Assembly: GCF_036227605.1 (NCBI RefSeq)
Contig: NZ_CP109487.1
Span: forward strand, 1,364,001-1,428,000
Direction of reading: 5' to 3'
Length of the DNA: 64,000 nucleotides
Source of the DNA: Streptomyces sp. NBC_01439
GTDB taxonomy: Bacteria > Actinomycetota > Actinomycetes > Streptomycetales > Streptomycetaceae
In this document: positions 52,759 to 61,436 of the stretch, piece by piece
Numbering within the stretch: position 1 is the first letter of the stretch
How the letters are laid out: each line of letters starts with the position of its first letter
The notes under the pieces: generated by a model
The model's database searches: none
Seen by the model: only the letters and a program-made list of their open reading frames with translations
Told to the model about the DNA's origin: nothing
Made by a program: the position numbers and the translations under genes

Positions 52759-54225
52759 TTGCCGCCCTCCCGCTCGCACATCCGCGATCTCGTCACCGCC
52801 TACCTGGAACGCCACCCGGCCGAAGTCCCGCTGCTAGCAACTCTGTTGCGACTGCTGGACGAAGCCGCCGAGCCCACGAGCCGCTCGACCTTGCCGGGGC
52901 ACGTCACGTGCAGCGCGGTCGTCGTCAACCATGACCGCCGGGTCCTGCTCGTCCACCACAACACGTTCGGGCTCCTGCTGGCACCCGGCGGGCACATCGA
53001 GGCAGCTGATCGCTCGCTGCTCGAGACGGCGCTGCGCGAGATCCACGAGGAGGCCGGCATCCCGCCCGGCGCCCTGTGTGCCACCGCCGCCTACGGGAGC
53101 CTGCCCATCGACATCGACGTCTTCGACATCGACGCCAACCCGGCCAAGGGCGAAGCCGCGCACCAGCACTGGGACTTCCGCTTCGTCTTCCAGTTGGTGG
53201 ACAGGGACGTCAAGGTCACGGTGCAGCCGGAGGAGGTCTCGGCCCCAGAGTGGGTCGCCTTCGCCGAGGTCACGGCCCCGCAGCTGCGGGCGAAGCTCTC
53301 CGCGTCCGGGCTCGATGGCCGCATCGAGCCTGTCAACGCCTCGGCGCTGATCCACGACGGGCACGGCCGCTACCTGCTGCATCTGCGCGATGACATCCCC
53401 GGCATCTGGGAACCCGGGGCCTGGGCGCTGCTCGGCGGCGGCCGCGAGACCGGCGACACCTCGCTCGAAGACACCGTCCGCCGTGAACTCCGGGAGGAAG
53501 CCGGACTCAAGCCGGCCGGGCTGGAGCCGTTCGCCGTCGAGCTCGCCACCGGCACGGACGGCCTGATCGTGCCGGTGCAGGTATTCACCGCCCAGTGGAA
53601 CGGCGACCCCGCCCGCCTGCCGCTCACCGAGGGCGTAATGCTCGCCTGGTTCCACCCCGACGCCATGGAGCGCCTGAGGCTGAGCCCCTCCACCCTGGAC
53701 CTCGTACGCCGGCACGCCCAGTACGCCGCCCGCAGCACGACGCCCCAGGGCGGAACGGGCGGGCCGGACAGGCCGAAGGCGGGCAGCACCAGCGTTCCGC
53801 ACATCGTCGGCGTCCACCTCTACCTGGAGCGCGACGGCCAGGTGCTGCTCGGCCTGCGGCACCCCGGCTCCGCGTACGCCGGCGGCACGCACCACTTCCT
53901 GGCCGGGCACTGCGAGCAGGAGTCCGCGGTGGCCTGTCTGGTCCGCGAGGCGCAGGAAGAGGCCGGGCTGCTCGTCGACCCGGCCGACGTCGAACTCGCG
54001 CACGTGGTGCACATGGTCGACAAGCCCGGAGACCAGCCCAGAATCGGATTCGTCTTCCGCGCCCGGCAGTGGAGGGGGACGCCTCAGGTCCGGGAGCCGG
54101 ACCGGTGCGTCTCCTGGGACTGGTGGCCCGCCGAGGCCCTCCCCGAGCCGATCGTCCCCTACACCCGGGCCGCGATCGAAGGCATCCGAGCCGGTCGTCC
54201 CTACACGGAGCTTGGCTGGACCTGA
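52759..54225 (+). CDS. Triple-Nudix protein
   Basis: 488 aa from TTG 52759, preferred because GAGG lies 5 nt upstream and relatives begin with SRSHIRDLVTAYLERHP; ATG 52681 would add 26 residues and overlap the MFS gene. Three complete Nudix boxes are present: GGHIEAADRSLLETALREIH plus EEAG (about residues 76-100), GGGRETGDTSLEDTVRREL plus REEAG (about 226-250) and AGHCEQESAVACLVREAQ plus EEAG (about 381-404). All retain the RExxEExG metal ligands, though the first has one extra residue. The substrates are nucleoside diphosphate derivatives in general; here unknown. Three Nudix units in one chain is rare. Confidence 0.88.
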   Translation: MPPSRSHIRDLVTAYLERHPAEVPLLATLLRLLDEAAEPTSRSTLPGHVTCSAVVVNHDRRVLLVHHNTFGLLLAPGGHIEAADRSLLETALREIHEEAGIPPGALCATAAYGSLPIDIDVFDIDANPAKGEAAHQHWDFRFVFQLVDRDVKVTVQPEEVSAPEWVAFAEVTAPQLRAKLSASGLDGRIEPVNASALIHDGHGRYLLHLRDDIPGIWEPGAWALLGGGRETGDTSLEDTVRRELREEAGLKPAGLEPFAVELATGTDGLIVPVQVFTAQWNGDPARLPLTEGVMLAWFHPDAMERLRLSPSTLDLVRRHAQYAARSTTPQGGTGGPDRPKAGSTSVPHIVGVHLYLERDGQVLLGLRHPGSAYAGGTHHFLAGHCEQESAVACLVREAQEEAGLLVDPADVELAHVVHMVDKPGDQPRIGFVFRARQWRGTPQVREPDRCVSWDWWPAEALPEPIVPYTRAAIEGIRAGRPYTELGWT

Positions 54226-54280
54226 CCGCCCTGCACCCTCCACACCCCTGCCCGCTCCCACCCTGTCCGAGGAGTCGTAC

Positions 54281-55579
54281 GTGCTCGATCCCCTTGTCCC
54301 GCCCGCCCGTGCCGGAGTCGCTCTTGAGGAGAGGGTGGCAGCCGCGCGGGCGGAGATGGTCGCCGTGCTGGAGGCCGCCGGCCACCTCCGGCCGGGCCCG
54401 GTCCGGGACGCGTTCCTCGCGGTGCGGCGGGAGGTGCTGATGCCGCAGGCCTACGTGCGGCGCAGCGGGCCGGACGAGACTCCGCCGCGCTGGGACCTGC
54501 TCGACTGGGCCGTGCCCGCGGACCGGGAGGAGCTGCTCGGGCTGCTGTACGGAGGGGAGAGCGTGCTGGTCCAGCACGACGGCGAGCCGGTCCTGGGCCG
54601 GGTGCCGGCCCCGCGGTCGGGCGGGTCGATGACGGCGATGTCCAGCACGGCCGGGATGACCGTCGCGCTTCTTCAGCGTCTCGGACTGCGGCCGAGCCAG
54701 CGGGTCCTGCACATCGGCACCGGCGCGGGAGTGACCACGGCCGTCGCGTGCGTCATCGCAGGTGATGCCGGGGTGGTCACCGTGGACCGGGACGAGTACG
54801 TCACCGCCGCCGCCCGCGAGCGGCTGGCGCTGCTCGGCCACCGGCCGACAGCCGTGACGGGGAACGGGCAGGACGGCTGGCCTGCTGGCGCCGACTACGA
54901 CCGGATCTTCGTGACCTACGCGGTCACCCGGGTACCGGAGGCCTGGCCGCAGCAACTGGCAGCCGGCGGGCTGGCGCTGTCGACGTTGTCGACGTCCTCG
55001 CCGTCCTGGCCGGGCCTGGCCGTCCTCACCAGGACCGGCAGCGGACGCGTCCGGGCCCGTCTGGAAGCGGTGCGGCTCGGGCACCGGGCGGGCCACGGCT
55101 GGAGCCAGCTCTACCTGAAGCCCGGTCTGCGGGGCCGGATCGAGGCCGCGGACGGGGGCATCACCCGCAACACGCAGGTGGGCCCGCCGCCAGATGATGC
55201 CCGCGGTCTGTGGCTGGCCCTGGACCACCTGCACCCCGGGCTCGTACGGAACTGGGCTGCCGACCACCTGGTCATCGGGGCCCCCGACTGCGGGTCCTGG
55301 GTCACCGCCCGGCCGGACGACTCCGGCACGTGGACGGTCATCGTCTGCGGGCCCCGCGACATCTGGGCGGAGATCCAGGACACCGCCACCCGATGGCAGG
55401 CTGCCGGATCCCCGTCCTCCTACCGACTGCACCTCGAACCCGACGGAACCCAGTGGGTCAGCGCCGGTAGCGGGCCGGCCGAGTTGTCCTGGCAGCTGCC
55501 CGCCGCCCTCCAGCCAGCAGAAACCGTCCCGCCGCAAGCCCCCGAACCCACCCTGTCGCCGAAGGAGTCCACCCCATGA
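54281..55579 (+). CDS. PCMT-like methyltransferase, diverged
   Basis: 432 aa from GTG 54281, with GAGGAG 6 nt upstream. RDAFLAVRREVLMPQAYVRR and GSMTAMSSTAGMTVALLQ (substrate region, S-S-T in place of SQP), SAM loop VLHIGTGAGVTTAVA (about residue 142), then VVTVDRDEYVTAAARERL and YDRIFVTYAVTRVPEAWPQQ follow the isoaspartate methyltransferase order. The C-terminal half, after about residue 250, is specific to this group. The family in natural-product clusters modifies Asp residues of precursor peptides. The stop overlaps the GFA gene by ATGA. Confidence 0.82.
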   Translation: MLDPLVPPARAGVALEERVAAARAEMVAVLEAAGHLRPGPVRDAFLAVRREVLMPQAYVRRSGPDETPPRWDLLDWAVPADREELLGLLYGGESVLVQHDGEPVLGRVPAPRSGGSMTAMSSTAGMTVALLQRLGLRPSQRVLHIGTGAGVTTAVACVIAGDAGVVTVDRDEYVTAAARERLALLGHRPTAVTGNGQDGWPAGADYDRIFVTYAVTRVPEAWPQQLAAGGLALSTLSTSSPSWPGLAVLTRTGSGRVRARLEAVRLGHRAGHGWSQLYLKPGLRGRIEAADGGITRNTQVGPPPDDARGLWLALDHLHPGLVRNWAADHLVIGAPDCGSWVTARPDDSGTWTVIVCGPRDIWAEIQDTATRWQAAGSPSSYRLHLEPDGTQWVSAGSGPAELSWQLPAALQPAETVPPQAPEPTLSPKESTP

Positions 55580-55995
55580 CCTCACCGACCCCCACCCCCA
55601 CCGCTGCCCGGGCCGGCGGCTGCCAGTGCGGCAAGCTCCAGTTCACGGTCACCGGGGAGCCCGACTATCCGCACACCTGCAGCTGCGGGCACTGCCAGGC
55701 CCTGTCCGGTGGCCCGCTGATGTCCTGGGTCTCCTTCCCCTTGGCAGGACTGAAGTGGACCGGCGCCGGGGACGAACCCGCCTGGCACTACACCTGGCCG
55801 GACTCCAGGCGAGGGTTCTGCCCGAGCTGCGGCAGCCAGGTCTGCGCCCTCGACGACGGGTCCACCAGCATCGCGATCACCCTCTCCGCTCTGGGCAACC
55901 CGCCCGACTTGGTTCCGGTCAACCAGAGCTACCGCGAGAACGCCGTGCCCTGGCTGACCCCGATTCCCGACACCCGCGACCACCTCCACAACTGA
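55576..55995 (+). CDS. GFA/CENP-V-like zinc protein
   Basis: 139 aa, ATG overlapping the previous stop. The cysteine pattern GGCQCGKL, TCSCGHCQAL and FCPSCGSQV is the zinc-binding set of GFA-family (glutathione-dependent formaldehyde-activating) proteins. A true formaldehyde role is doubtful, as actinomycetes lack glutathione; many relatives are of unknown function. Encoded inside the Nudix/PCMT cluster, it may act on a carbonyl intermediate, but this is a guess. Confidence 0.85.
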   Translation: MTSPTPTPTAARAGGCQCGKLQFTVTGEPDYPHTCSCGHCQALSGGPLMSWVSFPLAGLKWTGAGDEPAWHYTWPDSRRGFCPSCGSQVCALDDGSTSIAITLSALGNPPDLVPVNQSYRENAVPWLTPIPDTRDHLHN

Positions 55996-56027
55996 GCCCC
56001 CCGCCCGCACCACGAGATCGGAGACCC

Positions 56028-56834
56028 GTGTCCCTGTTCGACTCCGTGGACTACCACTACGCCCGCTACCGGCCAAGGCTGCCCGACGAGGTCGTCCAGC
56101 TCCTGGCACGGGAACTGGGCGAGGCGAAGGCCCCCACGCTGCTGGACCTCGGCGCCGGCACCGGACAGGTCGCCCTCTCCATGCTCCCCGTCCTGCCTCC
56201 CACAGCCCACCTGGACCTTGTGGACCTGGACCCGGGCATGCTCCGCACCGCGCTCGACGAGCTCCGACCGCACCTGGGCGAGCGCACCGCCACGGTGCAC
56301 ACGGGCCCGGCCGAGAAGTTCGTTCCCGCCCGGCCCGGGTACCGGGCCGATCTGATCACCTGCTGCCGGGCCTTCCATTGGATGGACCGCCCCGCGGTTC
56401 TGGCCATGGCCGACCAAATGGCCGCGCCCCAGGCCGGCTTCGCGGTCATGGGTGACGGGAGCCTCTGGACGCACCAGGCCGAGTGGACGACCGCCCTCAG
56501 AGTCCTGATCCAGTCCCACCTGGGAGAAGACCGCCGCGCCGGCACCATCGGCACCTACCGCGAGCCGGGCCGTCGCTACGAAGACGACCTTGCCAACTCC
56601 GCGTTCAGCGAGATTGCCGAGCACCGCATCCCCTTCACCCGCTCCTGGACGCCCCGCGGGGTCCTGGGATACCTGCGGTCCACCAGCTTCGCCCGGCCAG
56701 ACCTCTTCGCCGACCACGCCGGATTCGAGGACCAAGCCCAGCAGCTCCTGCTCCAGCAGGCGCGGGACGGAGTCCTGCACGAGGACGGCGTGTTCACCGT
56801 GCTGCTCGCCCGCCGCCCCGGGGCAGCCCGGTGA
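56028..56834 (+). CDS. Class I SAM-dependent methyltransferase
   Basis: 268 aa from GTG 56028, with GGAG 4 nt upstream. FDSVDYHYARYRPRLPDEVV at the start and LLDLGAGTGQVALSMLPVLP (SAM loop, about residue 37) are typical of the UbiE-like small-molecule methyltransferases, followed by LVDLDPGMLRTALDEL and ADLITCCRAFHWMDRPAVL. It probably methylates a small molecule. It is coupled to the next gene by GTGA. Confidence 0.85.
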   Translation: MSLFDSVDYHYARYRPRLPDEVVQLLARELGEAKAPTLLDLGAGTGQVALSMLPVLPPTAHLDLVDLDPGMLRTALDELRPHLGERTATVHTGPAEKFVPARPGYRADLITCCRAFHWMDRPAVLAMADQMAAPQAGFAVMGDGSLWTHQAEWTTALRVLIQSHLGEDRRAGTIGTYREPGRRYEDDLANSAFSEIAEHRIPFTRSWTPRGVLGYLRSTSFARPDLFADHAGFEDQAQQLLLQQARDGVLHEDGVFTVLLARRPGAAR

Positions 56835-58210
56835 GCGGCGGCGCCCGGCACACGGTGCCGGTCGACGTCCACCTCATCCTGCGCCGCGACAGCGAGCGCG
56901 GACCGGAGGTGCTGCTGTCCCGCCGTGCCGGACCGGTGTACGCGACGGGGCTGTGGCACCTGCCGTCCGGGCACCTCGACCCTGACGAGGACATGGTCGA
57001 GGCCGTCATCCGGGAAGCCCGGGAGGAAACAGGCGTGCGCATCCAGGCGGAGGACGTGACCGCGGCGGTCACCGTCCACCACCGCCCACCAGTGGGATCC
57101 CGGTCCCGTATCGGCGTCTTCTTCGAGGTCCGCCGCTGGTCGGGCCGGCCTCGGGTCATGGAGCCGGACCGGTGCGACGGCATGGACTGGTACCCGCTGG
57201 ACGCCCTCCCCGACCCGATGGTGGCGTACTGCCGGGCCGGTCTGGACTCCTACAGCGCCCCTCTGCCCGCCGCCGTGCACTTCCAACAGCCGGGCGACGC
57301 CATCGAGCACCGGCCCGACGGCCCCGACCGCACCCGCCTGCTCAGCGGGCCGCCCGTCGGTGGGCTGGAGGTGCCGTACCGCCTGCGGATGTTCGCGGAA
57401 CAGGCCGTCGGCCGGATCGCGGAGGCGACGGAGGTGTCGTGGGTGCGCACCGGCAGCCGGGTGTGGCGGCTGTCCGGGCCCGGCGGCGGCACCTGGTACC
57501 TCAAGCGGCACCGCGGGGCGAAGTTCCATGACCGGGAGGTCGCCGCGTACCGGTCATGGGTGCCGGCGCTCGGGGCGCGTGCTCCCCATCTCGTCGCCGC
57601 CGACACTGCGGCGCGGGCCGTCGTCGTCACCGCGCTGCCCGGACACCCGCTCCACGGCATGGTCCTCAGCGCTGCGGACGAGGCGCGCGTCCAGCAGGCC
57701 CTGGGCCGTCTCGTGGGCATCCTTCACCGCAGCGCACCCGAGCAGCCCGCCGCAGCCGCCACGGCCGCGGACAGGATCAAACGGCATCTGGACGGGGCCC
57801 GCCCGTACTTGGCCACCGGGGACGAGGATCTGGTCCTCGCCCTCGTCGGCGCTTACACGGACCTCCCGAAGCCCACGCTCGTGCCCACCCACGGGGACCT
57901 GCAGTACCGCAACGTCCTGCTGGACGGCGTCGGGGAACCGCTGCTGTTCGACTTCGAGCGGTCCGAGTACAACACCGCGACCCGGGACATGGTGCGGCTG
58001 AGCGACACCTGGACCGGCCGCCCGAACCTGCGCGCCGCGTTCCTCGACGGGTACGGCAGGGCGCTCACCCCTGCCGAGGAGCTGCGCCTGGACTGCGAGG
58101 CCGCCTTCGACGCCGTTTCCGGCATCGCCTACGGCACCAGTCACGACGACCCCGAGGTCACCGAGCGCGGCCACCGCACCCTGCACCGGCTCCGAGCCCA
58201 ACATCCCTAG
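56831..58210 (+). CDS. Nudix hydrolase fused to aminoglycoside-phosphotransferase-like kinase
   Basis: 459 aa from GTG 56831. The Nudix domain (residues 8-150) has SGHLDPDEDMVEAVIREAR then EETG, retaining the metal ligands. The second domain (about 185-450) is APH-like: WYLKRHRGAKFHDREVAAYR supplies the ATP-binding Lys, THGDLQYRNVLLD (about residue 354) the catalytic Asp and Asn, and LLFDFERSEYNTATRDMVRL the metal-binding Asp. Both active sites look intact. The combination could phosphorylate a metabolite and hydrolyse a nucleotide-linked or phosphorylated form. It may instead be a resistance or self-protection enzyme. Confidence 0.85.
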   Translation: MSGGARHTVPVDVHLILRRDSERGPEVLLSRRAGPVYATGLWHLPSGHLDPDEDMVEAVIREAREETGVRIQAEDVTAAVTVHHRPPVGSRSRIGVFFEVRRWSGRPRVMEPDRCDGMDWYPLDALPDPMVAYCRAGLDSYSAPLPAAVHFQQPGDAIEHRPDGPDRTRLLSGPPVGGLEVPYRLRMFAEQAVGRIAEATEVSWVRTGSRVWRLSGPGGGTWYLKRHRGAKFHDREVAAYRSWVPALGARAPHLVAADTAARAVVVTALPGHPLHGMVLSAADEARVQQALGRLVGILHRSAPEQPAAAATAADRIKRHLDGARPYLATGDEDLVLALVGAYTDLPKPTLVPTHGDLQYRNVLLDGVGEPLLFDFERSEYNTATRDMVRLSDTWTGRPNLRAAFLDGYGRALTPAEELRLDCEAAFDAVSGIAYGTSHDDPEVTERGHRTLHRLRAQHP

Positions 58211-58248
58211 CCCGTCTGCGTCTTCTACCCGTTCGAGGAAGGACCCCC

Positions 58249-58725
58249 GTGCCCGAACCCCGCCGCGCCACCCCTGCCGATGCCGCCGAGATCGCCCGCC
58301 TGCGGTCGGCGAACATCCTCAGTGAACCCCTCGACGACGCCTGGCTCACCACGTGCACCGACCAGCTCACCTTACGCCTCCAGGACGGCGGTGACGCCCG
58401 CGCGTACGTCGTCGACTCCCCCGCCGGCGGGCTCGCCACCTGCGCCCTCGGCCTGGTCCACGCCGTCCTTCCCGCCCCGAAATACCCCAAGGGGCTGGCC
58501 GTACGGATCCACGCGGTCGCCACCGACCCCGCGCACCGGCGCCGCGGCTACGCCAAGGCCGCGCTCGCCGCCCTCCTCGACCACCTGGAGGGCGAGGGGG
58601 TGACCCTGTACGAGCTGTACGCCAGCGACGGTTCCGCCCCGCTGTACGAGCAGCTCGGCTTCGCGGCCGACCCGGCTCTCATGCGGATGACGCGCTTCCC
58701 CACCGCCGGAGGGAACGCGTCGTGA
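58249..58725 (+). CDS. GNAT-family N-acetyltransferase
   Basis: 158 aa from GTG 58249, with GAGGAAGGA upstream. It has the GNAT order: RRATPADAAEIARLRSANIL start, IHAVATDPAHRRRGYAKAAL (acetyl-CoA pyrophosphate loop R-R-R-G-Y-A) near residue 90, and LYASDGSAPLYEQLGF (Y-x-x-x-G-F) near the C-terminus. The substrate is unknown. It overlaps the next gene by GTGA, so it is part of the operon. Confidence 0.88.
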   Translation: MPEPRRATPADAAEIARLRSANILSEPLDDAWLTTCTDQLTLRLQDGGDARAYVVDSPAGGLATCALGLVHAVLPAPKYPKGLAVRIHAVATDPAHRRRGYAKAALAALLDHLEGEGVTLYELYASDGSAPLYEQLGFAADPALMRMTRFPTAGGNAS

Positions 58726-59228
58726 GCGAGCGGAAGTGGCTGCCTCCGGAGGAGTTCGCTGCGACGCTGCCGAAGGCCACCATGTTCGGGGCTGTGTTCT
58801 TCACCGACGAGGACGACCGGCCCGTCCAGCTGCGGGCCACGTACTCCAGTACCCACCCCTGGCAGTGGCCGGGCGGTGTCGCCGAACCGGGCGAGCGCCC
58901 CTGGGAGACCGCCGTGCGGGAGTGCCGGGAGGAGACCGGCCTCCGCGTGGAGGGGCCGCCGAAGCTCCTGGCCACCGTGTTCGGGCTGCCGGGCAAGGAC
59001 TGGCCGCTGGCCACCGTCGGATGGGTGTTCGACGGCGGCCGGCTCTCCCCCGGGCAGCTTGCGGGGATCGTGCTGGACCCGGATGAACACGACGAGGTCC
59101 GTGCCCTGGACGTCCCCGAGTGGCAGGGCCTGATGCCGGGTCGCGACCACGCCCGGCTCGAGGCCGTGATGGCCGCCCGCAAGGCCAGGATCCCGGCGTA
59201 CTTCGACACCTGGGACTGGGAGGTCTAG
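58722..59228 (+). CDS. Single-domain Nudix hydrolase
   Basis: 168 aa, GTG overlapping the GNAT stop. The Nudix box PGGVAEPGERPWETAVREC then REETG (about residues 50-74) is complete. The domain ends with acidic DEHDEVRALDVPEWQ, and the protein closes with an aromatic tail DTWDWEV. The stop TAG at 59226-59228 falls inside the 10-bp target duplication of the IS4-type element, so the element sits directly after this gene. Confidence 0.88.
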   Translation: MSERKWLPPEEFAATLPKATMFGAVFFTDEDDRPVQLRATYSSTHPWQWPGGVAEPGERPWETAVRECREETGLRVEGPPKLLATVFGLPGKDWPLATVGWVFDGGRLSPGQLAGIVLDPDEHDEVRALDVPEWQGLMPGRDHARLEAVMAARKARIPAYFDTWDWEV

Positions 59229-59231
59229 ATG
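59222..59231. repeat. Left copy of the IS target-site duplication
   Basis: GGTCTAGATG, identical to 60733-60742. It includes the TAG stop of the Nudix gene. Confidence 0.9.
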
Positions 59232-60732
59232 CAACGCCGTTCAGTTAGGGCAGGGCTGGGTGGCGTCAAGGGTCCGTGGTGAGCATGTTGATGCTGATGG
59301 TGGCCTTGTAGGTGGCCCGGTCGATGGCGGGTCCGCGGGCGTTGTATTTGGAGATCGCTCGTTTGACGATGCGGTCTTTGGTGCGGACCCGCCGTGGGGG
59401 CAGGAGCTGGGCCAGCACGTGGCGGCCGATGGCTCCGACCAGGTCGATGACGGTGTCGGCGATGATGCCCGCGGCCAGGACGAGCTGGTCACGGGCGGCG
59501 GACAGTGCGACGGTGAAGCCGGCCCGGTCCGGGTCGGTGCCCGGGATGCTGTCGGTAGCATCCGTCATCGCGGTCCGCAGAGCCTGGTAGGCGACCAGGA
59601 GAGCCCAGACCTCCTGGTCGATCCCGGCCGGGGTGCGGGCACGCAGGACCCGTCCGCCCAGGATCGTGGATTTCAGCTCCGCGTAGGCAGTCTCGATTTC
59701 CCAGCGTTCGTGGTAGAGCCGGATGAGCTCGGCGGCCGGGTGCGTTGACGGGTCGGTGAGGGTGGTCAGCAGCCGGTAGTGGCCGGTGCGGACCTCTCGG
59801 GAAGTGGCGATGCTGATCTCGGCGTCGATGACCCGCACGGTCAGTGCGCCCAGCCGGGCCAGGAATGAGCCGTCGCCGCAGTGGGCCACCGGTGGCAGTC
59901 TCCGGCCGGACTTGCAGCGCACCAGCAGGTCGGCGCCGGTGGCGGCGAAGCGGTTCAGCAGTGCGGTGGCAGCGAAGTTCCGGTCGCCCAGCAGCAGCAT
60001 GCCGGCACGCAGATCGCCCGCCAGTCGGCCCGCGTACTCCAGCTCGCCGGTGCCGGCAGGGCCGAACGCCGCCCCGATCACCGCCCGGGTCCCGCAGGCC
60101 ACCAGCGCCACCAGCCGGATCTGCGGATAGCCCCCGGCCCCGTTATTGCACCGCTGTTTGGAGAACACAGCGAGGTTCGCCGGGGCGTCCGGCACCGGCA
60201 GCAGCGTGCCGTCGACCGCCACCACCAGCAGCCCGCGCCACCGCATGGCGGCCGCCGTCGTGGCCACCGGGCCACGCACCAGGTCGAACAGCGCCTTCAA
60301 CGGCGCCGCGCCCACACGCTGACGGGCCTGTCGTAACGCGCTGCCGCTCGGTCTGGTGGGCGCCAGGCCCGCCAGACCCGCGCACAATCGGTCGAAGACC
60401 TGCCGATAGCCCAGCTCGGCGAACAACGCCCCGGCCAGCAGTAGGTACACCGTGACTCGCGCCGGTACCAGCCGGACCCGCCGCTGAACGGCCCCGCTCG
60501 CCGCCAACACTTCATCGACCATCTCGAACGGCACGATCCGGGTCAGCTCGCCGATATGGCCAGGCGCGAACACCCCGGCCGCTACCTTGACCGTCCTTGT
60601 TATGGCAGCCTGTTCCAACAGCGGAGCTCCTGTGGTGAGGATGTCTTGGAGGACAAACCTCTTCTACAGCAGCTCCGCTGCCTCGTTCATCGGTCTTGAC
60701 GAACAGCCCCCGCCCCTAACTGAACGGCGTTG
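59232..60732 (-). mobile_element. Complete IS4-family insertion sequence, 1501 bp
   Basis: Terminal inverted repeats of 19 bp match perfectly: 59232-59250 (CAACGCCGTTCAGTTAGGG) and the complement of 60714-60732. The flanking 10-bp direct repeat GGTCTAGATG is intact on both sides. A single intact transposase gene fills the element. All these features indicate a recent and potentially active insertion. Confidence 0.93.
59266..60618 (-). CDS. IS4-family DDE transposase
   Basis: 450 aa. DDE residues are visible: LLVVAVDGTLLPVPD (first Asp, about residue 135), LLLGDRNFAA (second Asp, about 217) and YHERWEIETAYAELK (Y-x-E-R-W-E-I-E, the Y-(2)-R-(3)-E-(6)-K signature of IS4, about 305-320). An N-terminal IS4-type domain (FAPGHIGELTRIVPFEMVDE) precedes it. 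The frame is uninterrupted, so the element may still move. Confidence 0.95.
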   Translation of the reverse strand: MEQAAITRTVKVAAGVFAPGHIGELTRIVPFEMVDEVLAASGAVQRRVRLVPARVTVYLLLAGALFAELGYRQVFDRLCAGLAGLAPTRPSGSALRQARQRVGAAPLKALFDLVRGPVATTAAAMRWRGLLVVAVDGTLLPVPDAPANLAVFSKQRCNNGAGGYPQIRLVALVACGTRAVIGAAFGPAGTGELEYAGRLAGDLRAGMLLLGDRNFAATALLNRFAATGADLLVRCKSGRRLPPVAHCGDGSFLARLGALTVRVIDAEISIATSREVRTGHYRLLTTLTDPSTHPAAELIRLYHERWEIETAYAELKSTILGGRVLRARTPAGIDQEVWALLVAYQALRTAMTDATDSIPGTDPDRAGFTVALSAARDQLVLAAGIIADTVIDLVGAIGRHVLAQLLPPRRVRTKDRIVKRAISKYNARGPAIDRATYKATISINMLTTDP

Positions 60733-60742
60733 GGTCTAGATG
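60733..60742. repeat. Right copy of the IS target-site duplication
   Basis: GGTCTAGATG; its last three bases are the start codon of the dipeptidase gene. Confidence 0.9.
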
Positions 60743-61405
60743 AGCATCGTCTTGATGTCCGACCCGCGGGTCGCCGCCATCCCGGTCGCGGACAACGGCG
60801 AGCCCCTGGCCGATGTCCGCGCAGGGGGAGAGCTCCTCCTCGATGACCGCCGCTCCGATCCCGCGTACGCCTTCGCGCACCTGCGCTCCGGTGTTCTCGA
60901 CCGGCTCCAGCAGGCGCAGTTGCTGGTGCCCGAAGGGCTGCGCCTGCTCGTCGTCGAAGGGTTCCGCCCGCCGGCCCTGCAGCAGCGGTACTTCGAGGAG
61001 TACGCGGCCAAGCTGAGCGCGGCCCACGGCGACTGGCCGGCGGAAGAGCTGCGGGCGCAGGCGAGCCGGTACGTGTCGCCTCCCGAGATCGCCCCGCACA
61101 GCGCTGGCGCGGCCGTCGACCTGACCCTCGTAGAAGTGGACGGCACAGAGCTCGACATGGGCACCCGCGTCAACGCCAGCCCGGAGGAGAGCAGTGGGCG
61201 CTGCTACACCCTCGCCGACGGCCTCACCCACCAAGTCCGGCTACACCGCGCCACCCTCAGCCGTGCGCTCACCGCCGCCGGGCTCGTCAACTACCCAAAC
61301 GAGTGGTGGCACTGGTCCTTCGGCGACCGCTACTGGGCCCTGATGACCGGCAAGCCGGAAGCCCTCTACGGACCCGCCTCCCAGCATCCCTCCGACCTCT
61401 CTTGA
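60740..61405 (+). CDS. D-alanyl-D-alanine dipeptidase-like (VanX/M15)
   Basis: 221 aa, ATG at 60740 supplied by the right target duplication. Zinc and catalytic motifs of the VanX family are present: EGFRPPALQQRYF, SPPEIAPHSAGAAVDLTLVE (H-S-x-G-x-A-x-D) and NEWWHWSFGD (E-W-W-H). VanX enzymes cleave D-Ala-D-Ala and confer glycopeptide resistance with VanA-type ligase, but no ligase or VanH is present here; other relatives process peptides. Before the IS insertion its GGAGG ribosome site was the end of the Nudix gene; that site is now 1.5 kb away. Confidence 0.88.
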   Translation: MSIVLMSDPRVAAIPVADNGEPLADVRAGGELLLDDRRSDPAYAFAHLRSGVLDRLQQAQLLVPEGLRLLVVEGFRPPALQQRYFEEYAAKLSAAHGDWPAEELRAQASRYVSPPEIAPHSAGAAVDLTLVEVDGTELDMGTRVNASPEESSGRCYTLADGLTHQVRLHRATLSRALTAAGLVNYPNEWWHWSFGDRYWALMTGKPEALYGPASQHPSDLS

Positions 61406-61436
61406 GCCACCCGACGAACAGGGAGCCCCGCACCGC

